The notes below the pieces were generated by a model, which saw only the letters and a program-made list of their open reading frames with translations, searched no databases and was not told the origin of the DNA. A stretch of DNA of 64,000 bases from Campylobacter concisus (lineage in GTDB: Bacteria; Campylobacterota; Campylobacteria; Campylobacterales; Campylobacteraceae), in assembly GCF_003048405.1 (NCBI RefSeq), contig NZ_PIQS01000001.1, positions 434,001 to 498,000 of the forward strand. Reading direction: 5' to 3'. This document shows positions 53,917 to 64,000 of the stretch, one piece after another. Every line of letters begins with the position of its first letter. Position 1 is the first letter of the stretch. The translations under genes were made by a program, and so were the position numbers.

Positions 53917-54546
53917 ATGCAAGTAACACTACTAAATCATACTCCACTAAATATCTGCTCTCACGCTATCCGCACATGCTGGCAAAGCTTTGAAAAAGGT
54001 GATAACGGCGGCGAAAAAGATATTGAGCTAATAGATAGAGTAGGCAATAAATTTAAACACGCTTCGACCTTAGAGCACCTATACTATAACTTTTACATCC
54101 AAGGCATCTCACGAGCACTACTTCAAGAGTTAGCTCGCCACCGCTTAGCGAGCCTAAGCGTCAAATCAACTCGCTACACACTAAAAGAGCTAAAAAAAGA
54201 GGAAAAATTTGAAGTAGGGCAGTTTGAGCGTGCGGCTAAATTTATCGTGCTAACAAATGATGAACTAGTCGATAACGCAAGCATAAAAGCACTTGAAAAT
54301 TTGCGTGAAATTTTAGCCTCAACTACAAAAAGCCTTGATATAGTTAAATACTGCTTGCCAGAGTGCTATAAGACAGAGCTTACATGGAGTATAAATGCTA
54401 GAAGCTTGCAAAATTTCATCTCTCTTAGAAGCTCAAAATCAGCTCTTTGGGAGATAAGAAATTTAGCAAATGCCATCTACGATGTCTTACCTGAAGAACA
54501 TAAATTTATATTTGAGAGATGTTTGCCAGAAGATGAATCAAACTAA
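53917..54546 (+). CDS. thyX: Flavin-dependent thymidylate synthase
   Basis: ThyX methylates dUMP to dTMP using methylene-tetrahydrofolate and FAD/NADPH, replacing ThyA. The 209-residue product has the signature RHRLASLSVKSTRYT (about residues 74-88; the ThyX motif RHRx7S) and the C-terminal ARSLQNFISLRSSKSALWEI block (about 166-185, in two parts) that binds substrate. ATG follows AAAAGAGAAAAA. It is a single gene, and is the usual thymidylate synthase in this genus. Confidence 0.95.
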   Translation: MQVTLLNHTPLNICSHAIRTCWQSFEKGDNGGEKDIELIDRVGNKFKHASTLEHLYYNFYIQGISRALLQELARHRLASLSVKSTRYTLKELKKEEKFEVGQFERAAKFIVLTNDELVDNASIKALENLREILASTTKSLDIVKYCLPECYKTELTWSINARSLQNFISLRSSKSALWEIRNLANAIYDVLPEEHKFIFERCLPEDESN

Positions 54547-54598
54547 CATTTGAGTTAGTGCCGTTTGTGGTTTAGAAGTGATGAAGCGAGAGCTAAAT

Positions 54599-55705
54599 TT
54601 ACTTTTTTAAAACGTAAAGAAGTTCGTCTACGTGGATGTTTCTAGCTTTTAAATTTCTGCTACCACGGTAGGCGTTGTATTTTTTACGAAGCAGATGAAC
54701 CTTGCCCATTTTGTTTAAATTTTTATCAAATTCATCTTGATTGATAAAGCCTTCTGAGTTAAATGAAATCAGAACAAATTTCGCCTTTAAATTTGCTATC
54801 AGCTCGAAAAATGCCTCGCTTGCTGACGATTTTTTATTAAAGACTGATCTGTTCCAGTCCTTTGCGATGCCTGAAACTTTTGAAATATTGTTTGGCTCTT
54901 CATAGCTTGCGATGAGATTTAGCATGAAGTAGTTTGAGCCGTATGGGTGCTGATTATAAGGCGGATCAAGATAAACTAGATCAAGCCCATCAAGCTTTTT
55001 TGCTAGTAAATTTGCGTCCTTTTGATAGACCTCAAAAGGTACGTTAAAATTTGAGAAAATTGGCTTAGCTAAATTTATATCAGAAGTGATCCTTGAGATG
55101 GCATTTTGCCCTTGTCCTCCAAACTGGCCGATGCCATCTTTATTTTTATGAAAACCTTTAAAAATTCCACTTGTATTTGCATGTACACTTGCATTATAAA
55201 GTAGTGGAGCTATGAAAAATTTTCTCATCTCAGCCGGCATTAGCTCATCTATGAGCCTTCTTGCGGCGTCAATGAATATGGCATTTTTCCTAGTATAAAA
55301 GACTCTCTCGCCCTCGGTAATATTTTTATCATCTTGCGGAGCGTAAAGCCTTGTTATAAAGCCTTCAGAAAGGTTATTTTTTATCTCTTTTTCAAGCTTT
55401 TTTTGCCAGAAATTTATCTCATCTCTTAGCTCATTTGTGGCATTTTGCAAGTAGCATGAGTTTGTTATGAAGCTGTAAAGCTCCAAGTCGTTTGCGACTA
55501 GGAATTCACTATTTTGCTTTAAAAACCTAGCCACCACACCACTTCCGCTAAAGAGGTCGCAGCAGCTAAGCTTCTCTTTTTTAAGCTCGTCTTTTGCGTA
55601 TTTTACACCTAGATCTATAAAGCCTAAAAGAGAGCGTTTATTACCAAGATAGGTTAAAATTTGCTCTTTTAAATAGGCTTGATTTTCTTGTTTAGCTAGC
55701 TTCAA
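54599..55705 (-). CDS. Adenine-specific DNA methyltransferase (orphan, possibly CtsM-like)
   Basis: The 368-residue product is an N6-adenine methyltransferase. The SAM motif DLFSGSGVVARF is at 50-61, and the catalytic DPPYNQHPYGS begins at 247. No restriction gene is adjacent, so it is an orphan enzyme. Its size and DPPY-type architecture recall C. jejuni CtsM (Cj0208), which methylates RAATTY and allows the cell to take up its own DNA; that match is from memory and tentative. It starts one base after luxS ends, so the two are co-transcribed. Confidence 0.85.
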   Translation of the reverse strand: MKLAKQENQAYLKEQILTYLGNKRSLLGFIDLGVKYAKDELKKEKLSCCDLFSGSGVVARFLKQNSEFLVANDLELYSFITNSCYLQNATNELRDEINFWQKKLEKEIKNNLSEGFITRLYAPQDDKNITEGERVFYTRKNAIFIDAARRLIDELMPAEMRKFFIAPLLYNASVHANTSGIFKGFHKNKDGIGQFGGQGQNAISRITSDINLAKPIFSNFNVPFEVYQKDANLLAKKLDGLDLVYLDPPYNQHPYGSNYFMLNLIASYEEPNNISKVSGIAKDWNRSVFNKKSSASEAFFELIANLKAKFVLISFNSEGFINQDEFDKNLNKMGKVHLLRKKYNAYRGSRNLKARNIHVDELLYVLKK

Positions 55706-55706
55706 A

Positions 55707-56222
55707 TCAGTGCTTTTTTAGTCCCATAGCATCAACGTCAAGTTTGATCTCGTCGTTATTTATGATAACTAAGCCAAGATCAAGAATCTTCTTTGCTATG
55801 GCATGAGCTTCATCAAGAGAGTGCATCTTATAAGTACCACATTGGAATTTATTTAGCTCTGGGATTTTATCTTGGTCTTTGACTTCTAAGATGTCTTTCA
55901 TAGAGGCAAGCCATGCTTTTTTTACAGCTTCTTCGCTAGATGTGCCAATGACACTCATATAAAAGCCAGTCCTACAGCCCATCGGCGAGATGTCTATGAT
56001 CTCTACGCCGTTGCCGTTTAGATGGTTTCTCATAAAGCCAGCAAAAAGGTGCTCTAAAGTGTGAGTGCCCTTTTCTGGCAAAATTTCTTCATTTGGCTTG
56101 CAAAATCTCAAGTCAAAAACACTGATATCATCGCCTTTTGGAGTTTTCATACTTTTTGCTAGTCTTACTCCTGGGGCTTGCATTTTTACATGATCTACAC
56201 AAAAACTATCAAGTAATGGCAT
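55707..56222 (-). CDS. luxS: S-ribosylhomocysteine lyase
   Basis: LuxS splits S-ribosylhomocysteine to homocysteine and DPD, the precursor of autoinducer-2. The 171-residue product has the metal motif [10 protein letters not shown] (His-x3-His, about residues 54-63), GCRTGFYMS with the catalytic Cys (about 81-89), and a third His further on. ATG 56222 follows AAAGGAGA. The methyltransferase gene directly follows in the same transcript. Confidence 0.97.
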   Translation of the reverse strand: MPLLDSFCVDHVKMQAPGVRLAKSMKTPKGDDISVFDLRFCKPNEEILPEKGTHTLEHLFAGFMRNHLNGNGVEIIDISPMGCRTGFYMSVIGTSSEEAVKKAWLASMKDILEVKDQDKIPELNKFQCGTYKMHSLDEAHAIAKKILDLGLVIINNDEIKLDVDAMGLKKH

Positions 56223-56291
56223 ATCTTCTCCTTTAAATTTTTGGTAATTCTAGCGTAAAAAATGTTTAAAATTTAAAGGCTCATACAAAAT

Positions 56292-56317
56292 TTCAGATAA
56301 ACCTTGTAATATCTGAA
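56292..56317 (-). terminator. Terminator of the MOSC-domain gene
   Basis: TTCAGATA (56292-56299) pairs perfectly with TATCTGAA (56310-56317) around a 10-base loop. It lies about 40 bases beyond the MOSC gene stop and upstream of luxS. On the minus strand ATTTTG follows. Confidence 0.5.
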
Positions 56318-56356
56318 TGTTTGTGAGTATTAAAATAACAAAACTTTTACTTACTA

Positions 56357-57046
56357 TTATAAATTTCTCATATATTCCGTACTATAAATACCTTGAATAC
56401 GTCTTTCCATGTCACCATACCAACTTTTTGGAAGAGTGGTAAGAGAATTAAATTTCTCTAGTAAATTTAAATTTTTACTTGGAGCGCAAAAAAGTCTATT
56501 TACTTCTAAAATGCTCATATGAACTGGATCTTTTTCTATAACTTCTATCACGTCGCCCACTTTGCACGATCCTGGTGTTATTACGCGGTAGTACCAGCCA
56601 GTAAGACCTGTTTCAAAGATGTGAGTAGCCATATTTTCATTACCCCATCTTTTTGAGAGCTTAAAGCATGGTTTTCTAGGCTGCGAGACTTGAAGCACAA
56701 GCGAGCCAATCTTATGGATATCGCCCAAATAAACGCAGCTCTCATCAAGCCCATCAACACATAAATTCTCCCCCATAGCTCCATAAGCTAAATTTTTAAA
56801 TCCTAAAAATTTCTCCCACTGGGCATAGTTTGCAAACGAATTTGCAAATATAGCTTTTTCAGGGCCGCCATGGTGCTTTGTATCAGCAACACTATCACCC
56901 TCAAAGCCAAGTTCATTTGCAAAAATTTCACCATTTTGAGCTACTTTAAATATAGCTGAACTCCATGGTGTATTTAACTTATCAGTTGCACTTTGCGAGC
57001 CATAGTTTTTCACCTCGCCAATTAGTAATGCTTTTACTATTGCCAT
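56357..57046 (-). CDS. MOSC domain-containing protein (YiiM-like)
   Basis: The 229-residue product has a MOSC beta-barrel (about 30-165) with GFEGDSVADTKHHGGPEKAI (47-66), a central MGENLCVDGLDE, and the conserved cysteine in SQPRKPCFKL (about 128). A helical C-terminal part (SILEVNRLFCAPS) follows, as in YiiM. MOSC proteins bind molybdenum cofactor; YiiM-type members reduce N-hydroxylated compounds. No molybdenum gene is next to it. It is transcribed away from ruvC with a 17-base gap and may share ruvC's transcript. Confidence 0.88.
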   Translation of the reverse strand: MAIVKALLIGEVKNYGSQSATDKLNTPWSSAIFKVAQNGEIFANELGFEGDSVADTKHHGGPEKAIFANSFANYAQWEKFLGFKNLAYGAMGENLCVDGLDESCVYLGDIHKIGSLVLQVSQPRKPCFKLSKRWGNENMATHIFETGLTGWYYRVITPGSCKVGDVIEVIEKDPVHMSILEVNRLFCAPSKNLNLLEKFNSLTTLPKSWYGDMERRIQGIYSTEYMRNL

Positions 57047-57063
57047 CTTTTTCCTATCAAAAT

Positions 57064-57537
57064 TTAGCTTATTCTTAAATTATTTGCATGAGTTAGTGCG
57101 ATCGCGATCGCATCGGTGATATCAAGCGGTTTTATCTCTTTATTTATTCCTAAAATTTTCTTCACCATAAATGCCACTTGCTCTTTATCAGCTTTAGCCT
57201 TGCCAGTGACAGTTTTTTTTACCTGAAGCGGTGTATACTCGGCAAAATCACCATGAAGCTGTAAAATTTTAAGGCTAAGTGCCCCTCGAAACTGAGCAAG
57301 CTTTAAAACCGTTTTTGGATTGTAGGCAAAAAATATATCTTCGATCGCGACCTCGTCAAATTTATGGTTTTTAAAGATGAGATCAAGCCCCTCGCAAAGC
57401 TCGGTAATCTGATATTGGAGTGTGTTTGGTTTTATTTTTATGAGTCCTGCTTCAAGAAGAATAGTTTTCAATTTATTTTTTTCAAGTATTGCATAACCAC
57501 AATTCTTCGTACCTGGGTCGATTCCTAAAATTTTCAT
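57064..57537 (-). CDS. ruvC: Holliday junction resolvase RuvC
   Basis: RuvC cuts four-way DNA junctions with RuvAB in recombination repair. The 157-residue product starts [18 protein letters not shown], with catalytic Asp7. The second acidic residue is in [12 protein letters not shown] (about 65-76), and the final acidic cluster is in [15 protein letters not shown] near the end. I chose ATG 57537 over an adjacent GTG. It is divergent from dnaA and shares the upstream origin region, as in other epsilonproteobacteria. Confidence 0.95.
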   Translation of the reverse strand: MKILGIDPGTKNCGYAILEKNKLKTILLEAGLIKIKPNTLQYQITELCEGLDLIFKNHKFDEVAIEDIFFAYNPKTVLKLAQFRGALSLKILQLHGDFAEYTPLQVKKTVTGKAKADKEQVAFMVKKILGINKEIKPLDITDAIAIALTHANNLRIS

Positions 57538-57554
57538 CACTATCTTTTCAATAC

Positions 57555-57584
57555 TTTTTCACGACTTTTTCACGATGTGAAAAA
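57555..57584. other. DnaA-box cluster upstream of dnaA (origin part 1)
   Basis: TTTTTCACG occurs at 57555-57563 and again at 57566-57574, 11 bases apart, and TGTGAAAAA (reverse of TTTTTCACA) follows at 57576-57584. Three boxes in 30 bases, one turn of the helix apart, in the ruvC-dnaA gap look like DnaA binding sites for autoregulation and/or one half of a bipartite origin. Confidence 0.75.
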
Positions 57585-57665
57585 GTTTGTTGGAGTTTAA
57601 CAAAGGTTTTATTAAAATTAAGATAGTATCACTATAAAAATTCTCGAAATTTAAGGCATAAAAAT

Positions 57666-58976
57666 TTGATAGCAGACGAAATTTTAGAAAATCTTTCAAC
57701 ACAAATTTCACCTGAAGAATACCAAAGTTATATCAAGCAATTAAAATTTAACGAAAAGGCTTCAGACGATCATATTATCGTATTTACTGCACCAAATGAG
57801 TTGATGGCTAAATTTATAAATACAAGATATGCTGATAAAATCGCTCATCTATATGAAGTTAGAACAGGCATAAAACCAAATATAGAAATTTCATCTACTA
57901 AAAGTAGCAAGGTATCAAAACAAAATCAAATAAATGTTAAGCAGATAAAAACACAAAGCAGCATTTTAAATCCAAGCTACACATTTGAAAATTTTGTCTG
58001 TGGAGCTTCAAATCAATACGCATTTTTAAGCGCAAAAGCAGCCGCTGAAAAACCTGGTGTACTTTACAATCCACTTTTTATCTATGGCACAACAGGACTT
58101 GGCAAGACTCACTTACTCCAGTCAGTCGGAAATCACTGCCTAAATAAAGGAAAAACCGTTATTTGCGTAACTAGCGAACAATTTATGATAGATTTTACCA
58201 GTCACATAAATAACCACTCAATGCCAAAATTTCGTGAAAAATATAGAAACTGCGATGTTTTACTAATAGACGATGTGCAGTTTCTTGGTAAAACTGATAA
58301 AATCCAAGAGGAATTTTTCAACACATATAATGAACTTTTAGCAAAAAATGGTCAAATAGTTATGACTTCAGATCGACCTCCAAAAACGCTAAAAGGCTTT
58401 GAGGATAGGATGATTTCAAGATTTGATAAGGCTTTTATGGCTGATATTACGCCGCCTGAACTTGATACAAAGATAGCTATCATCATCAAAAAATGCGAGT
58501 TTGATAAAATCGATCTAAATAAAGAGGTCATAAACTACATAGCTACAAACATGGGAGATAATATCCGTGAGATCGAGGGAGCTATCATAAATTTAAACGT
58601 ATTTAAAACTCTTATGAAAGAAGAGATCACACTCGATCTTGCAAAAAGTATATTAAAAGATTTGATCAAAGAAAAACGTGAAAATATAAATTTCGATACT
58701 ATCGTTGAAATAGTTAGTAAAGAGCTAAATATCAAACAAAGTGATATAAAAAGCAAATCAAGAGTTACAAATATCGTAGAAGCAAGACGAATCATCATAT
58801 ATCTTGCAAAGATGCTTACAACAAACTCAATGCCACAAATTGCAAACTATTTTGGTATGAAAGATCACAGTGCCGTTAGTCATAATATTAAAAAGATAAA
58901 TGAGCTAATACAAACTAATGAAATTTTTAGTCTAAAAGTTACTGAATTAAAAAACAAAATTTTGACAAAAGGATAA
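57666..58976 (+). CDS. dnaA: Chromosomal replication initiator DnaA
   Basis: DnaA binds DnaA boxes, melts the origin and loads helicase. The 436-residue product has the N-terminal domain I (1-75), a short linker, the AAA+ core with Walker A GTTGLGKT (141-148), Walker B VLLIDDVQFL and sensor motif MISRFDKAFM. C-terminal domain IV carries the signature MKDHSAVSHNIKKI (about 396-409). The start is TTG 57666 with AAGG 9 bases upstream; no ATG fits the family N-terminus. Box clusters lie on both sides, and dnaN and gyrB follow on the same strand. Confidence 0.98.
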   Translation: MIADEILENLSTQISPEEYQSYIKQLKFNEKASDDHIIVFTAPNELMAKFINTRYADKIAHLYEVRTGIKPNIEISSTKSSKVSKQNQINVKQIKTQSSILNPSYTFENFVCGASNQYAFLSAKAAAEKPGVLYNPLFIYGTTGLGKTHLLQSVGNHCLNKGKTVICVTSEQFMIDFTSHINNHSMPKFREKYRNCDVLLIDDVQFLGKTDKIQEEFFNTYNELLAKNGQIVMTSDRPPKTLKGFEDRMISRFDKAFMADITPPELDTKIAIIIKKCEFDKIDLNKEVINYIATNMGDNIREIEGAIINLNVFKTLMKEEITLDLAKSILKDLIKEKRENINFDTIVEIVSKELNIKQSDIKSKSRVTNIVEARRIIIYLAKMLTTNSMPQIANYFGMKDHSAVSHNIKKINELIQTNEIFSLKVTELKNKILTKG

Positions 58977-59130
58977 AATACAATATGAAATTTGTGAATA
59001 AATGTGAAAAAGAAAATATAATTTTTCACATTTCAAATAGCTGTATTTCGGTGTTTAAAAGCACTTTTCACTTTTTAACATCACCTACTAAAACAAAAAA
59101 ATTAAATTTAAAAATAGAAGGAAGTTTTTA
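58977..59130 (+). other. oriC: Replication origin region between dnaA and dnaN
   Basis: This 154-base gap contains TGTGAATAA at 58993-59001 (reverse of TTATTCACA), TGTGAAAAA at 59003-59011, TTTTTCACA at 59022-59030 and a weaker CTTTTCACT at 59064-59072. An almost pure A/T stretch (about 59092-59115) suitable for unwinding follows. Opposed boxes plus adjacent AT-rich DNA, next to dnaA, is the usual epsilonproteobacterial origin layout. The dnaN ribosome site (GAAGGAAG) is at the right end. Confidence 0.8.
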
Positions 59131-60204
59131 ATGAAAGTTTTAATAAACAAAAATATGCTTGAAAGCATAGTAACAAATACAAACCCATATCTTGAAAAAA
59201 GAGATCTTAGTGCTATAACTTCTCACATTTATATCTCGGCAAAAGATGGAGTTTTAAACATAAAAGCAACTGATCATGAAATAGGTCTAGCATATAAGCT
59301 AAGTAATGTAAAAATCGTTGATGAAGGTTACGCAACTGCAAATGGTAAAAAACTACTTGACATTATAAAAAGTCTAAAAGACGAAGAAGTAATGTTAGAA
59401 ACTGTAAATAACTATCTTTATATAAAACAAAAAAACTCAAAATACAAACTTCCAATGTATAAATTTGAAGATTTTCCAGAGTTTCCAACGATTGAAGGTA
59501 AATCAAAATTTGACGTTGACGCTGTTATGTTAGGAAGAAGTTTAAAGAAAATTTTACCAAGTATTGATAGCAATAACCCAAAATTTGAACTAAACGGAGC
59601 TTTTCTTGATATTAAAAAAGACTTTATAAATATCGTTGGTACTGATACAAGAAGACTTAGTGTATTTAGATTTCAAACACCAACTGAAAAAGAATTTTCA
59701 CTAATAATCCCTAAAAAAGCTATCAATGAAATACAAAAATTATTTTTTGACAAGATAGAAATTTACTATGATGAAAATATCTTAATCGCTCAAAGTCAAA
59801 ATTTTGAATTTTTTACAAAACTTATAAATGGTAAATTTCCAGATTACGAGCGTGTAATACCAAAAGAGGTAAGAAAAAGACTTCAGCTAAGTAGAGATAA
59901 GATGATAGAAGGTATAAAAACTATCTCAATGCTAAGTGATACAATGAAAATATCTTTTGCAAAAGACAATATAACATTTGAAAGTGTTATAGAAGATAAT
60001 TCTGAAGCAAAAACTACGATAGATTATCAAACTGGTTTAGAGCTTGGAGATGAATTTTTCATAGGTATAAAAAATAGATACTTGCTTGATTTCTTAACTA
60101 GTATCGAAGATGAAAATTTTGAGCTTGGATTTAATGAAAGCTCACTAGCATTTGTTGTAAATTCAAAAGAATTAACAACAGTAATAATGCCGATAAATTT
60201 ATAA
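59131..60204 (+). CDS. dnaN: DNA polymerase III beta sliding clamp
   Basis: The beta clamp tethers polymerases to DNA as a dimeric ring. The 357-residue product has the three clamp domains, a TDHEIGLAY strand near residue 50, GTDTRRLSVFRF (about 168-179), and the usual hydrophobic C-terminus VIMPINL that lines the binding pocket. ATG follows GAAGGAAG. It lies between the origin and gyrB. Confidence 0.97.
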   Translation: MKVLINKNMLESIVTNTNPYLEKRDLSAITSHIYISAKDGVLNIKATDHEIGLAYKLSNVKIVDEGYATANGKKLLDIIKSLKDEEVMLETVNNYLYIKQKNSKYKLPMYKFEDFPEFPTIEGKSKFDVDAVMLGRSLKKILPSIDSNNPKFELNGAFLDIKKDFINIVGTDTRRLSVFRFQTPTEKEFSLIIPKKAINEIQKLFFDKIEIYYDENILIAQSQNFEFFTKLINGKFPDYERVIPKEVRKRLQLSRDKMIEGIKTISMLSDTMKISFAKDNITFESVIEDNSEAKTTIDYQTGLELGDEFFIGIKNRYLLDFLTSIEDENFELGFNESSLAFVVNSKELTTVIMPINL

Positions 60205-60209
60205 GATAA

Positions 60210-62528
<2,319 letters not shown>

Positions 62529-62545
62529 AAGAAAAAGGATAAAAG

Positions 62546-63160
62546 ATGAGCGAAGAGATGAAATACGGCGAGAAAATTTTAAAAGAATTTGACGTAGAGA
62601 GTGACCTTGAGGTCTGGGAAAATAAGCAAACAAGGGACTATGTCATAAAGATCACTCTGCCTGAGTTTTGCTGCCTTTGCCCTCGCTCTGGTTATCCTGA
62701 CTTTGCCACAATCTATCTTGAGTATATTCCAAATAAGCTAGTTGTCGAGCTAAAAGCGATAAAGCTTTATATAAATAGCTTTATGAACCGCAACATCAGC
62801 CACGAAGATAGTATAAATGAAATTTACTCTGTTTTAGAGAAAAAGCTTGAGCCTAAATTTATGAAGATAGTTGGCGACTTTAACCCACGTGGAAATGTCC
62901 ATACGGTTATCGAGATCAGCTCTGATCTAGTGGTAAAAAAGCCAGCTGAAGAGAAAGAATACGCTCCAAGAAGTAGGGAGAGAAGCTTTAGTGACAAGCC
63001 ACGTGAGAGACGAAGTACAGGTGATCGTGGTAGCAGGGGCAACAGAGATGATAAATTTAAAAAAGATGATAAGCCAAGAAGAAGCTCAAACAAAGAGGGC
63101 TTTAGAAAAATAAGCTACGCTGATGATAAGAAGCCAAAAGTAGTCAAAAAGGATAAATAA
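62546..63160 (+). CDS. queF: preQ0 reductase QueF with long basic C-terminal tail
   Basis: QueF reduces 7-cyano-7-deazaguanine to preQ1 with NADPH for queuosine in tRNA. Residues 1-127 are a complete type I enzyme: Cys45 and Asp52 (in CPRSGYPD) match the catalytic pair by spacing, and VELKAIKLYINSF is the family QueF motif. Residues 131-204 are an extra tail rich in Arg, Lys, Asp, Ser and Gly (SRERSFSDKPRERRSTGDRG region), disordered-looking and strongly basic, not part of ordinary QueF. The ATG follows AAAAGGATAAAAG. The stop overlaps the next start as TAATG. Confidence 0.92.
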   Translation: MSEEMKYGEKILKEFDVESDLEVWENKQTRDYVIKITLPEFCCLCPRSGYPDFATIYLEYIPNKLVVELKAIKLYINSFMNRNISHEDSINEIYSVLEKKLEPKFMKIVGDFNPRGNVHTVIEISSDLVVKKPAEEKEYAPRSRERSFSDKPRERRSTGDRGSRGNRDDKFKKDDKPRRSSNKEGFRKISYADDKKPKVVKKDK

Positions 63161-64000
63161 TGATAAGTGCTAAGCTTATAGAACATATCTTTAAAGCAGC
63201 ATCTATATCACGTTGGAACGACTATCCAAAGATGACAAATTTAGTAGAGCTTGATAAGCAAGCTCATAAATTTATCATCGCTTATTTCATAGCAAAACAA
63301 GAGCAAGACGCCGATATGAACTATATCATTGAGGCTGGAATTTTTGAGTTTTTAAGTAGGGTCGTAGTCACAGACATACGTCCAGACGTCTTTCACCACA
63401 TCCAAAAGACAAAAAAAGAGCAGATAAATAGCTGGGTTTTAAGTAATCTTGATAGCCTTATTTCAGATATTGAAAATGGCGAGTTCTTAGAGAGATTTAA
63501 AAGTTATTTTAAAAGTGATAAAAAGCATGAAAAAGAACGCCTAATCCTAAAAGCAGCCAGCTATCTTGCCACTAGGTGGGAATTTTCTATCGTCTATCAA
63601 ACAAGCCAGTTTTTAAGCGACATCGACGAGCTTAAGGCGAAGGTTGAGGAGGAGATGGAGGATTATTACGAGCTAATTGGCGTTAGAAAGATCGCTATGA
63701 ATCAAAAATTAGCCCGCCTTGTTGATCTAAGTGGTAGGCTAAGGTTTCAAAAACGCTGGGCGCAAACGCCTCGTATCCCTGAAACTGCGGTCTTAGGACA
63801 TATGCTAGTAGTCGCGATACTTAGCTATTTTTATTCACTCAAAGTAAAAGCTTGCAAAAAACGCCTAGAAAATAACTTCTTTTGCGCGCTATTTCACGAT
63901 CTGCCAGAGAGCCTTACAAGGGATATCATAAGCCCTGTAAAATACGGCGTAAAAGGGCTAAATGAGATCATCAGCGAGTATGAGATGAGGCTTATTGATG
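63160..64000 (+). CDS. HD-domain protein, 5' part (3' end outside window)
   Basis: An open frame starts at ATG 63160, overlapping the queF stop by one base, and runs past the right edge for at least 280 codons. An HD-type metal-binding pattern is visible: a histidine in AVLGHMLVVAILSYFYS (about residue 213) and HD in CALFHDLPESLTRDIISPVK (about 247-266), as in YfbR-like 5'-nucleotidases and related phosphohydrolases. The first 190 residues are helical and include several further histidines. Coupling to queF is clear; the substrate is unknown. Confidence 0.8.
   Translation, partial: MISAKLIEHIFKAASISRWNDYPKMTNLVELDKQAHKFIIAYFIAKQEQDADMNYIIEAGIFEFLSRVVVTDIRPDVFHHIQKTKKEQINSWVLSNLDSLISDIENGEFLERFKSYFKSDKKHEKERLILKAASYLATRWEFSIVYQTSQFLSDIDELKAKVEEEMEDYYELIGVRKIAMNQKLARLVDLSGRLRFQKRWAQTPRIPETAVLGHMLVVAILSYFYSLKVKACKKRLENNFFCALFHDLPESLTRDIISPVKYGVKGLNEIISEYEMRLID

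Overview
The window is chromosomal DNA from a low-GC epsilonproteobacterium, almost certainly a Campylobacter of the C. concisus/C. curvus type. The evidence is the set of gene families (CcsBA-type cytochrome c biogenesis, desulforubrerythrin, basic-tailed RNase J, ThyX, LuxS, a consensus epsilonproteobacterial sigma54 promoter before flgE), heavy use of TTG starts, and the ksgA-rnj and rlmN blocks, which I recall from C. jejuni. The species assignment is inference. The window contains the replication origin: dnaA, dnaN and gyrB run rightward from about 57.6 kb with DnaA-box clusters on both sides of dnaA. Most genes left of ruvC are on the minus strand, so they are transcribed away from the origin.

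Layout. 0-6.2 kb: C-terminal part of an aryl-sulfate sulfotransferase, two small unknowns, ilvD, rmuC, a small secreted protein and desulforubrerythrin. 6.2-12.1 kb: minus-strand run of redox and hydrolase genes (DUF2798, flavodoxin-fold quinone reductase, a broken small gene, a tandem ABM-domain protein, a subtype-B tannase-like hydrolase, two SDR-type proteins, an iron-dependent alcohol dehydrogenase). 12.2-18.8 kb: ribonucleotide reduction (nrdG; class III nrdD with its glycyl-radical tail in a separate in-frame ORF; a degraded HEPN-like gene; class I nrdA). 19-33 kb: housekeeping genes (purB, pseudouridine synthases, rlmN, hisF, a large Upf1-like helicase, ksgA, rnj, kdsD).

34.0-48.9 kb is the most distinctive region. 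It is a long minus-strand series starting with a two-component system (mccR, mccS) and followed by the octaheme copper sulfite reductase mccA with its CX15CH heme site, mccB, mccC, mccD, the heme lyase ccsA1, a Sel1-repeat protein, a double NosL-domain protein, a small exported protein, an ABC permease/ATPase pair and two further membrane proteins. I read this as sulfite respiration with a built-in copper-supply module.

49-64 kb: pyrE, an NhaC-type antiporter, flgE, thyX, an adenine methyltransferase, luxS, a MOSC protein, ruvC, the origin with dnaA-dnaN-gyrB, queF with a long basic tail, and a truncated HD-domain gene at the right edge.

I saw no tRNA, rRNA, CRISPR array, insertion sequence or prophage. 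No stretch over 300 bases lacks a gene or pseudogene. The longest empty stretches are 15246-15486 and 48860-49103 (about 240 bases each), then 1565-1789 and 18773-18991. They are AT-rich and hold only promoter-like or palindromic sequence and hairpins.
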